From NCBI GenBank assembly GCA_910587995.1, contig CAJUNS010000002.1, forward strand, positions 1 through 64,000: a stretch of 64,000 nucleotides of DNA, in the 5' to 3' direction. The translations under genes were made by a program, and so were the position numbers. Source of the stretch: an uncultured Oscillospiraceae bacterium (GTDB lineage: Bacteria; Bacillota_A; Clostridia; Oscillospirales; Acutalibacteraceae). Shown here piece after piece: positions 58,225-64,000 of this stretch. Position 1 is the first letter of the stretch; the number at the start of each line of letters is the position of its first letter. The notes beneath the pieces are model-generated. The model was not told the origin of the DNA and did not search any database. It saw only the letters and a program-made list of their open reading frames with translations.

Positions 58225-59394
58225 ATGAAACTCAACGCAAATTTTCAGAATTTGGAGCAGAGCTACCTGTTCGTCACCATTGCCCAAAAGGTCAACGCCT
58301 ACACCGCCGCCCACCCTGAGAACCGCTTAATCCGCATGGGCATCGGCGATGTGACCCTGCCCCTGGTTCCGGCAGTCATTGAGGCCATGCACCAGGCCAC
58401 GGACGAGATGGCCAATAAGGAGACCTTCCGGGGCTACTCCCCGGACAGCTCCGGCTACCCCTTTTTGCGGGAGGCCATTGCCGGGTACTATGGCGGCTTT
58501 GGGGTCAGCGTGGACCCCAGCGAGGTTTTTGTTGGCGATGGAGCCAAAAGCGATGTGGGCAACATTGTGGACATTTTTGACAATTCCAACACTATTTTGG
58601 TGCCGGACCCGGTTTATCCTGTGTATGTGGACACCAATATTATGGCTGGCCGGAAAATCGTCTATGCGGACGCCAACATGGAGAACGGCTTTTTGCCCAT
58701 GCCTCAGGAGGGGCAGAAGGCGGACATTATCTACATTTGCTCCCCCAACAACCCCACCGGCGCGGTTTACAATTATGAGCAGCTAAAGGCCTGGGTGGAC
58801 TATGCCTTGGACCAAAAAGCGGTGATTCTGTTTGACGCGGCCTACGAGTGCTTTGTCAGCCCGGGCCTGCCCCGGAGCATTTTCGCCATTCCTGGGGCGG
58901 AGAAGTGCGCCATTGAGTTTGGTTCCCTGTCCAAAACAGCGGGCTTTACGGGCATGCGCTGTGGGTACACGGTGATAAAGAAAGAGCTGGAAGTGGACGG
59001 CGTACAGGTAAGCAAGCTGTGGGAGCGCCGCCAGGGCAGCAAATTTAACGGCGTAAGCTATGTGACCCAGCGGGCGGCCCAGGCGGTGTTCAGCGCGGAG
59101 GGCCAGCGGCAGGTTCAGGAGAACATTGCCTACTACAAGCGCAATGCGGCGGTGATGGCCCAGGCCCTGACCAACAAGGGCGTGTGGTTCACCGGCGGGG
59201 CCAACTCCCCCTATCTGTGGTTCCGCTGCCCAGAGGGCATGAGCGGCTGGGATTATTTTGACTACCTGCTCAACGAGAAGGAGATTGTGGGCACCCCCGG
59301 CGAGGGTTTTGGCAAAAACGGCGCGGGCTGCATGCGCCTAACGGCCTTTGGGGACGCGGAAAAGACCAAAGAAGCCATGGAGAGGCTGAAGTAA
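58225..59394 (+). CDS. dapL: LL-diaminopimelate aminotransferase DapL
   Basis: A PLP enzyme that makes LL-diaminopimelate from tetrahydrodipicolinate in one step. The 389 residues show FRGYSPDSSGYPFLREAIAGYYGGFGVSVDPSEVFVGDGAKSDVGNI, the PLP region YICSPNNPTGAVYNYEQL, and the lysine motif FGSLSKTAGFTGMRCGYTV. Its product is the substrate of DapF, linking this gene to the two epimerase copies upstream. GAAAGGATG precedes the ATG at 58225; a much longer in-frame ORF runs into the intergenic repeat and was rejected. Confidence 0.96.
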   Translation: MKLNANFQNLEQSYLFVTIAQKVNAYTAAHPENRLIRMGIGDVTLPLVPAVIEAMHQATDEMANKETFRGYSPDSSGYPFLREAIAGYYGGFGVSVDPSEVFVGDGAKSDVGNIVDIFDNSNTILVPDPVYPVYVDTNIMAGRKIVYADANMENGFLPMPQEGQKADIIYICSPNNPTGAVYNYEQLKAWVDYALDQKAVILFDAAYECFVSPGLPRSIFAIPGAEKCAIEFGSLSKTAGFTGMRCGYTVIKKELEVDGVQVSKLWERRQGSKFNGVSYVTQRAAQAVFSAEGQRQVQENIAYYKRNAAVMAQALTNKGVWFTGGANSPYLWFRCPEGMSGWDYFDYLLNEKEIVGTPGEGFGKNGAGCMRLTAFGDAEKTKEAMERLK

Positions 59395-59400
59395 CAGCAT

Positions 59401-59434
59401 AAAAGAGCCGCCCAGTGTGTGGGCGGCTCTTTTA
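59401..59434. terminator. Strong bidirectional terminator after dapL
   Basis: AAAAGAGCCGCCCA pairs perfectly with TGGGCGGCTCTTTT around a short loop. It marks the boundary between the housekeeping block and the AT-richer island. Confidence 0.95.
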
Positions 59435-59452
59435 AAAATTTCTTCATGGGTG

Positions 59453-59481
59453 TTGACAATTCTAGCCAAGTGTGATATTAT
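59453..59481 (+). promoter_or_regulatory. SigA promoter of the secreted-protein genes
   Basis: TTGACA (59453-59458), a 17-bp spacer and TATTAT (59476-59481), preceded by TG at 59473-59474. It is close to consensus and drives the two FHDIFP-motif genes. Confidence 0.9.
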
Positions 59482-59543
59482 ATAAAGAGAGTGTAAAGAT
59501 GAAGAAATAAGCATAGATTGCAATTGAAAGGAGGTGAATGGTT

Positions 59544-59879
59544 GTGAATTTTAAAGGGGTTATAGCAAGCTCGTTGCTCTGTGGATATCTGGCAGGTTCT
59601 ATTTTTTCAGGATCATATAGAGAACCAGAACGTTATCCCCGGTTTCAAGAAGCGGTAAAGTATGCCTATATGGACTTGAATACGGCACCAACTGAATTGC
59701 ATGAAAAAATCCTTGAGAGTAGATCTATTCTTGCTTTCGAATATGTTGACAGATGGTGTGCGGATAGTGTGCGCTGCGATCTCATCAAGCTGGAAGACGG
59801 TAAAATCATTTTCCTGGAAGAATTGCCGCATTTTCATGACATTTTTCCAGCGGACTGGGAAGAACCTAAAGTGAAATAG
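59544..59879 (+). CDS. Small exported protein, FHDIFPxDW family member 1
   Basis: I do not recognise this family. The 111-residue protein has a hydrophobic N-terminal segment (about 5-24), a possible signal or anchor, then a domain ending LEELPHFHDIFPADWEEP. From AYMDLNTAP on it aligns by eye with residues 39-112 of the next gene's product (AYMSLEESP ... VLPSFHDIFPEDWELP). The GTG at 59544 has an AAAGGAGG ribosome site 9 bp upstream; ATG 59538 is too close. The gene is AT-richer than its surroundings, suggesting transfer. It lies 15 bp before its paralogue. Confidence 0.7.
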   Translation: MNFKGVIASSLLCGYLAGSIFSGSYREPERYPRFQEAVKYAYMDLNTAPTELHEKILESRSILAFEYVDRWCADSVRCDLIKLEDGKIIFLEELPHFHDIFPADWEEPKVK

Positions 59880-59894
59880 AAAGGAGTCATTGGA

Positions 59895-60614
59895 ATGAAA
59901 AAAGCATTGGCCCTCATTTTGGCAATGTGCTTAGCCGCTTTTGCCTCGTCCACCTCATCTGCCAGTTCAGCACAGCAGACTATTCAGAGGATAGATGGCG
60001 AAGTCTATGGCCTTGCCTATATGTCTCTGGAGGAGTCCCCGAAGTATCTGCAAGATGACATTGTGGCAGCAAGGAATGAAATTATTGCCGCCACCGATGG
60101 CTGGGTTGCCGATGGGTTCACTGGCGAAGTAATTGATTTCGAAACCGGAGAAGTTCAAGAAGTTCTCCCTTCTTTCCATGATATTTTTCCAGAGGATTGG
60201 GAACTTCCAGTTGGCGAATGGGAGGGAACAAGGCAAAGCGATACGAATATTCAGCCGTGCTCTACAGGGCAATATTCCGCTTCAGTCGAGGCCTGGATAC
60301 CAAAAGCAATTAACGGTGTAAAAGCCACGGCTATTTATTGGTTTCGTCTAGATAGTAATCACCTTGGTGGCACTGTAGCTGCTACCAAGACGGGAGCGGC
60401 AAAAACACATAACCTTAGCCTGTGCGACCGATATAGCGGTGCGGCTTATGCGCAAGCCTTGAGGCTTTCTCCATCTCAGGGGCTACATGTTAATATTCTA
60501 GACGTTGGAAAAGGTACTACAGATATTGATGTAAGGGTGAGCACATTTGATACCCCATCGTGGGGCACTGTGCAAGTTCTCGTGCCCTATCTTCCATCAA
60601 CGTCTGTTCGATAA
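59895..60614 (+). CDS. Secreted protein, FHDIFPxDW family member 2
   Basis: The 239-residue protein has a clear signal peptide (MKKALALILAMCLAAFASSTSSASS). Residues ~30-112 resemble the neighbouring gene's product and end in VLPSFHDIFPEDWELP. The C-terminal ~120 residues (SVEAWIPKAINGVKATAIYWFRLDSN ... ISTF/VQVLVPYLPSTSVR region) form a Ser/Thr/Gly-rich, strand-rich domain with no known match. AAAGGAG precedes the ATG. It is followed by a terminator shared with the convergent amidase-type gene. The function is unknown; it is likely exported to the cell surface or medium. Confidence 0.75.
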   Translation: MKKALALILAMCLAAFASSTSSASSAQQTIQRIDGEVYGLAYMSLEESPKYLQDDIVAARNEIIAATDGWVADGFTGEVIDFETGEVQEVLPSFHDIFPEDWELPVGEWEGTRQSDTNIQPCSTGQYSASVEAWIPKAINGVKATAIYWFRLDSNHLGGTVAATKTGAAKTHNLSLCDRYSGAAYAQALRLSPSQGLHVNILDVGKGTTDIDVRVSTFDTPSWGTVQVLVPYLPSTSVR

Positions 60615-60628
60615 AAACTTTGATACGA

Positions 60629-60658
60629 AAAAGCCGCCCGGCGCGAGGGCGGCTTTTT
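60629..60658. terminator. Bidirectional terminator between secreted-protein genes
   Basis: AAAAGCCGCCC (60629-60639) pairs with GGGCGGCTTTTT (60647-60658), with A- and T-tracts on both ends. The hairpin is GC-rich although the flanking genes are AT-rich. Confidence 0.93.
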
Positions 60659-60663
60659 TATTG

Positions 60664-61833
60664 CTACTGCTTGCGAACGATGCAATATTTTCCGACATTA
60701 TCATAGTCATCCCAGTGATTTATATCCTTGCTAACCCAATCTAAATAGTTGCTTGTGTGTTGAGCAATTTTGAAATCACGATAATACTTACCGTTGTACG
60801 TATTATATGTTCCCACTTGTACAATATACCCCATGTGGTCAAATGAGCCAGTACCTGTGAAATCAAGAGCAATGAAGTAGTCCTTCGCAATATTCCGTGA
60901 AAAGGTATAAAGGCTTTGCGTTATATCACTTCTTCCCATAAAACCAGAAAATTCATGCGCCCGCTGCCATGTGTTGGAATACCAATGGAGTGATTCCATT
61001 TTAGCATGCCACCATCCTTTTTCTGCATCGGGGAAGTAGTCATGTTGTTTAATATCGCCAGACTCCAAAATCTGTGAAACAAAGTTAGTGCAATCCGCAA
61101 CCTCGATACCAAGGATATTAGTGTATGTCAATCCATAACCATCAATGTTAGGATTTTCTGCATACCTAATTGCATAGGAATTTCCTTTGGATTTATTGAA
61201 AATTTGGGCGGTAGCACGAGATTCAGGAGTAATACGGATTTCCAGATCCTCTGGTAGGTCGGATGTGTATGGTAACATGGTGGCGAGTTTTGATAGATCC
61301 CGTGGACCTCTGGCAGAAATATACTGAATGATTTCTTCATTACGGGTTGCGTTGCACATAATATCTGCAAAACAGTTAAAAACAACTGCTTGCTGATTTA
61401 TGTCCGCGCTATTGGAAGGGACTTCATGCATGTTGATAGATTTTCCCCAGTATTCTGACCAGGTGCCGTATGAAAATTCCGGGAGGCTATATTCGTTTTT
61501 TAAGAATTGCAAAAGCTCTGGAATTTCTGATCTGAGCAATTCACAGGCAATATTAGGCTCATCAAAAGTGCAGTACAGATAGCTTATGGTGCCATCTATG
61601 ATGAGAGCCTGCTTCGTGGAAATGGCTCCAAGTGGAGAGAGGGGAGCGCACTCAAATGGGATGTGTTCATCTAACGCTACCAATTCGATTGTAGTGTCTT
61701 CGGAAGATACTGCCCCGCTACTTTCCGCAATGCTAACATTGTTTCTGGATGGAGAGGCTAAAGTTGAAGTTGTCCATGCGGTTAAAACAAGAGTAAGAGC
61801 AAGAGCAAATGAGAAAAACAGTTTCTTTTTCAT
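60664..61833 (-). CDS. Secreted Amidase_6-type protein
   Basis: The 389-residue protein has a signal peptide (MKKKLFFSFALALTLVLTAWTTSTLA) and a C-terminal domain like the putative amidase family PF12671. The motif NSYAIRYAENPNIDGYGLTYTNILGIEVADCTNFVSQIL holds the candidate nucleophile Cys of DCTNFVSQ. GWWH and FDHMGYIVQV (candidate His) follow, then AQHTSNYLDW. Family members may act on cell-wall peptides; that is an inference. The ~200-residue N-terminal region is unrecognised. AAAAGGAG lies upstream of the ATG. It is AT-rich and convergent with the two FHDIFP genes. Confidence 0.8.
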   Translation of the reverse strand: MKKKLFFSFALALTLVLTAWTTSTLASPSRNNVSIAESSGAVSSEDTTIELVALDEHIPFECAPLSPLGAISTKQALIIDGTISYLYCTFDEPNIACELLRSEIPELLQFLKNEYSLPEFSYGTWSEYWGKSINMHEVPSNSADINQQAVVFNCFADIMCNATRNEEIIQYISARGPRDLSKLATMLPYTSDLPEDLEIRITPESRATAQIFNKSKGNSYAIRYAENPNIDGYGLTYTNILGIEVADCTNFVSQILESGDIKQHDYFPDAEKGWWHAKMESLHWYSNTWQRAHEFSGFMGRSDITQSLYTFSRNIAKDYFIALDFTGTGSFDHMGYIVQVGTYNTYNGKYYRDFKIAQHTSNYLDWVSKDINHWDDYDNVGKYCIVRKQ

Positions 61834-61924
61834 AATCTGTCACACTCCTTTTAAAAGGTTATTTACAGCAAACACGCCGCGCCTGCGCTGCCACCTTCGT
61901 GGTTATCTGCTGGGTTATGCTATT

Positions 61925-61952
61925 ATTATAGCACCATAGCGATGCGTTTTAA
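61925..61952 (-). promoter_or_regulatory. Promoter of the Amidase_6-type gene
   Basis: On the minus strand TATAAT (61925-61930) is preceded by a weak TTAAAA (61947-61952) with 16-bp spacing. The ~85-nt leader contains a CCACGAAGGTGG palindrome. The rest of 61953-62073 shows no gene. Confidence 0.6.
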
Positions 61953-62073
61953 TTCTTTTAAAGAATTAAAATAAATTTTTATTAAAAATGCTAAAAGCAG
62001 CAAAGGGCGCACAGCTTACCAGCTTACTCTGGCAAAACACGCGGGGCCCGCAAAAATCTTTTCCGCGCGGGTA

Positions 62074-62102
62074 TTGCATACCAGCCCAAAGGGTATTATA
62101 AT
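62074..62102 (+). promoter_or_regulatory. SigA-type promoter of the DUF1858 gene
   Basis: TTGCAT (62074-62079), a 17-bp spacer and TATAAT (62097-62102), 42 bp before the ATG. Confidence 0.8.
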
Positions 62103-62144
62103 AAAAGAAAACGGCTTTTTGCCGGAATTTGGAGGATCATCAAC

Positions 62145-62345
62145 ATGGCGAGCATTACCAAAGATACCATCATTGGCGAGATTTTGGACCTGGACGAGAC
62201 CACCGCGCCCTACTTCTTGGAGATGGGCATGCACTGCCTGGGCTGTCCCTCCGCCCGGGGCGAAACCCTGGAGCAGGCTTGCGCCGTTCACGGGGTGGAC
62301 GCGGAGGCGCTGGTGAAGAAAATCAACGAGCACCTCAGCAAGTAA
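62145..62345 (+). CDS. DUF1858 small protein
   Basis: The 66-residue protein matches the DUF1858 domain: ITKDTIIGEILDLDETTAPYFLEMGMHCLGCPSARGETLEQACAVHGVDAEALVKKINEHL, with the conserved C-x2-C (CLGC) motif. The domain is found alone and fused to hybrid-cluster or ScdA-like proteins and may bind metal or take part in redox chemistry; the function is unproven. GGAGGATCATC precedes the ATG. Confidence 0.9.
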   Translation: MASITKDTIIGEILDLDETTAPYFLEMGMHCLGCPSARGETLEQACAVHGVDAEALVKKINEHLSK

Positions 62346-62443
62346 GCCTGGCGCTTCGAAAGAGAAATTTGGCCGGTTGCCGCGCGGTAGGGGCGATTTT
62401 GCAGCGCCCCGCCGGGCGGCTTGCGGCATTTGGGAGGAACAGT

Positions 62444-63118
62444 ATGTTGCAGCTTAGTCCCAGACTGGCCCTGTGCGCGGAGCTGGTCCGGCCGGGGAGG
62501 GCCCTGGCTGACATTGGCACGGACCACGCCTATTTGCCCATTTGGCTGCTGCAAAACGGAAAAATTCCCCGGGCTTTGGCCTGCGATGTGAACCCCGGCC
62601 CCCTGGAGGCCGCCCAGCGGAACGCCCGGCGCTATGGGATCGGCCAAGAGCTGCGGCTGGCCTTAAGCGACGGGCTTCGGGAAGTAGGGCCAGGCGAGGC
62701 GGAGGATATTGTCATTGCCGGAATGGGCGGGGAGTTGATTCTGCGAATTGTGGAAGAGGCCCCCTGGCTGCGGGACGGGACAAAGCGGCTGGTGCTTCAG
62801 CCCATGTCTATGGCGGACCGGCTGCGGGCCGGCCTGTGGGAGCTGGGCTTTTCCATCCGGCAGGAGCGGGCTGTGGTGGATGGCGGCAAGGCATACTCGG
62901 CCTTTGCGGCGGAGTATGCCGGGTCTCTGCCAGCCTATGACCGGCTCTACCCTTACATGGGGCTGCTGGGGCCGGAAGACCCGGCGGCAAATTCCTATGC
63001 TGTGAAAACTGCCCGGGGACTGCTGAACCGCCTGCGGGGTGCGGAGCACGAAGGCGACCAGAAGACAGCGGCGGAACTGCGGCTGGTTTTGGAGGAATTA
63101 TCCAGGCGGTACGGATAG
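62444..63118 (+). CDS. trmK: tRNA (adenine22-N1)-methyltransferase TrmK
   Basis: Methylates A22 in tRNA using SAM. The 224 residues contain the TrmK motifs LADIGTDHAYLPIWLLQNG (SAM site), ALACDVNPGPLEAAQRNARRYG, EDIVIAGMGGELILRIVEE and RLVLQPMSMADRLRAGLWELGFSI. Length fits the family (~230). TGGGAGGAACAGT precedes the ATG at 62444; a longer ORF overlapping the DUF1858 gene was rejected. Its Nif3-like neighbour is the usual partner in Firmicutes. Confidence 0.95.
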   Translation: MLQLSPRLALCAELVRPGRALADIGTDHAYLPIWLLQNGKIPRALACDVNPGPLEAAQRNARRYGIGQELRLALSDGLREVGPGEAEDIVIAGMGGELILRIVEEAPWLRDGTKRLVLQPMSMADRLRAGLWELGFSIRQERAVVDGGKAYSAFAAEYAGSLPAYDRLYPYMGLLGPEDPAANSYAVKTARGLLNRLRGAEHEGDQKTAAELRLVLEELSRRYG

Positions 63119-63175
63119 ATAATGACTCAAAGTGAGCTCTTTTGCGTGATAGACGATAGAAAAGGAGAGGTTAAT

Positions 63176-63943
63176 ATGGCGCGAATCTGCGATATTTACG
63201 ATGTAATCAACGCGGTGGCCCCTTTTGCCAGCCAGCTGAGCTTTGACAACTCCGGCCTGCTGGTGGGGGATGGCGGCACTGAAGTCACCCGGGCGCTGCT
63301 GTGCCTGGACATCACCCCCGCCGTGGTGGAAGAGGCCGTGACCCTTAACGTCAATCTGGTGATCAGCCACCATCCGGTGATTTTTGAGCCGCTGAAATCC
63401 CTAAACAGCCGGGAGCTGCCCTATCTCCTGGCCCAAAATGGCATCGCGGCCCTGTGCTGCCACACCAACCTGGACCTTTCTCCTGTGTGCGGGGTAAATG
63501 TGGCCCTGGCCAGCTGCCTGGGGCTTCGGAATGTCCGGGGAGAGGATGTGTTTGGAGAGGACAGCGTGCTGTTCTCCGGGGACCTGGAGCGGGAAATGGA
63601 GCCCCGAGAGTTTGCGGTGCTGGTGAAGGAACGCCTGGGAGCCGGGGCCGTACAATGGGTGGACGCCGGGCGGCCGGTAAAGAGGGTTTTCTTTTGCAGC
63701 GGGGCCGGGGGCGACGAAATCAAACATGCGGCCTGCCGGGGCGCGGAGGCTTTCCTTACCGGAGAAATCAAGCACCATGAAGCTCTGGAGGCCGCCCGCC
63801 TGGGCCTCAGCTGCGTGGCCGCGGGCCATTACGAGACCGAAAAGCCCTTCGCGGCCTTTTTGGCGTCGTACCTGAAACGGCGGTTTCCAGATACGGGCTT
63901 TTTGTTGAGCAGGGCGGAACAGGCGGCTTTTGAGACAGTGTGA
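63176..63943 (+). CDS. Nif3-like dinuclear metal-centre protein
   Basis: The 255 residues have the Nif3/YqfO pattern with metal-binding residues: SFDNSGLLVGD, LVISHHPVIFEPLKSL (two adjacent His), CCHTNLDLSP, FLTGEIKHHEALEA and GHYETEK. The family binds two metal ions; its reaction is not firmly known. It lacks the central PII-like insert found in longer members such as YqfO (~370 residues). AAAGGAGAGG precedes the ATG at 63176. It follows trmK by 57 bp, the common arrangement. Confidence 0.93.
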   Translation: MARICDIYDVINAVAPFASQLSFDNSGLLVGDGGTEVTRALLCLDITPAVVEEAVTLNVNLVISHHPVIFEPLKSLNSRELPYLLAQNGIAALCCHTNLDLSPVCGVNVALASCLGLRNVRGEDVFGEDSVLFSGDLEREMEPREFAVLVKERLGAGAVQWVDAGRPVKRVFFCSGAGGDEIKHAACRGAEAFLTGEIKHHEALEAARLGLSCVAAGHYETEKPFAAFLASYLKRRFPDTGFLLSRAEQAAFETV

Positions 63944-63963
63944 GAAAACAGGGAGGAACCAAA

Positions 63964-64000
63964 ATGGAGAATCACGGAATGGAGCGTTCGGGGTGCAGGG
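63964..64000 (+). CDS. Start of a further gene (3'-truncated by window end)
   Basis: An ATG at 63964 follows GGGAGGAACC, a good ribosome site, and opens a frame that runs to the window edge (first residues MENHGMERSGCR). Twelve codons are too few to name it. Its place after the Nif3-like gene suggests continuation of that operon. Confidence 0.5.
   Translation, partial: MENHGMERSGCR

Overview
The window is 64 kb of a GC-rich, gene-dense bacterial chromosome. It most resembles a motile, Gram-positive, anaerobic member of the Clostridia, near the Oscillospiraceae/Ruminococcaceae. That placement is an inference from the clostridial flagellar gene order, a FliY (CheC-SpoA) switch protein, CheC/CheD/CheV, type III glutamine synthetase, an FMN-riboswitch-controlled RibU, LL-diaminopimelate aminotransferase, and near-consensus SigA promoters. 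No rRNA, tRNA, CRISPR array or insertion sequence was recognised. Bases 1-47 are not biological: they match the Illumina P7/TruSeq Read 2 adapter with an 8-base index, so the contig begins with untrimmed adapter fused to a truncated fliD.

Region 1 (1-4.6 kb) holds the fliD 3' end, fliS and a FliT/FlgN-like gene. A divergent pair follows: a membrane-anchored C39-type papain-fold protein and an FtsE-like ABC protein whose catalytic motifs are degraded. Region 2 (4.6-9.5 kb) has a chemoreceptor, a long FtsA-like actin-fold protein with NG-turn repeats, and a lipoprotein. Region 3 (9.6-37 kb) is one long co-directional flagellar/chemotaxis supercluster: flgBC, fliEFGHIJK, flgD, flg_new, flgE, flbD, motAB, fliMY, cheY, fliOPQR, flhBA, fliA, two FlgF/FlgG-type rod genes, cheC, cheD, cheV and an EAL-HDOD gene. 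It encodes rod, hook, motor, export gate, sigma factor and CheY-P signal removal. No fliL, flhF, flhG, cheA, cheW, cheB or cheR is present in this stretch. motB has its own promoter and a leader that folds into a well-paired three-way junction matching no riboswitch I know.

Region 4 (37-48 kb) is metabolic: glgX; nnr with a duplicated CmpB-type membrane protein; an FMN riboswitch with ribU; a GGDEF protein; and glnN. Region 5 (48-59.4 kb) is the pyrimidine and lysine/peptidoglycan-precursor block: carA, a Nudix gene, then an unbroken reading frame joining full-length carB to a complete diaminopimelate epimerase domain. It continues with a LURP-one-like gene, a small membrane protein, a second free-standing dapF, pyrG, grpB-like and dapL. 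Region 6 (59.4-62 kb) is a visibly AT-richer island of three secreted-protein genes, two sharing an unfamiliar domain ending in FHDIFPxDW, the third an Amidase_6-type protein. Region 7 (62-64 kb) returns to housekeeping genes (DUF1858, trmK, a Nif3-like gene).

Three families of short intergenic repeats occur. One is an ~80-bp element with a perfect 17-bp hairpin (three full copies, one fragment). One is a ~48-bp element with one intact copy and one copy split by about 100 bp that carries a fragment of the first family. The third is a ~32-bp element seen twice in inverted orientation. The most unusual items are the CarB-DapF fusion with its free-standing paralogue, the motB leader RNA, the ATPase-dead FtsE-like protein, the secreted-protein island and the nested repeats.
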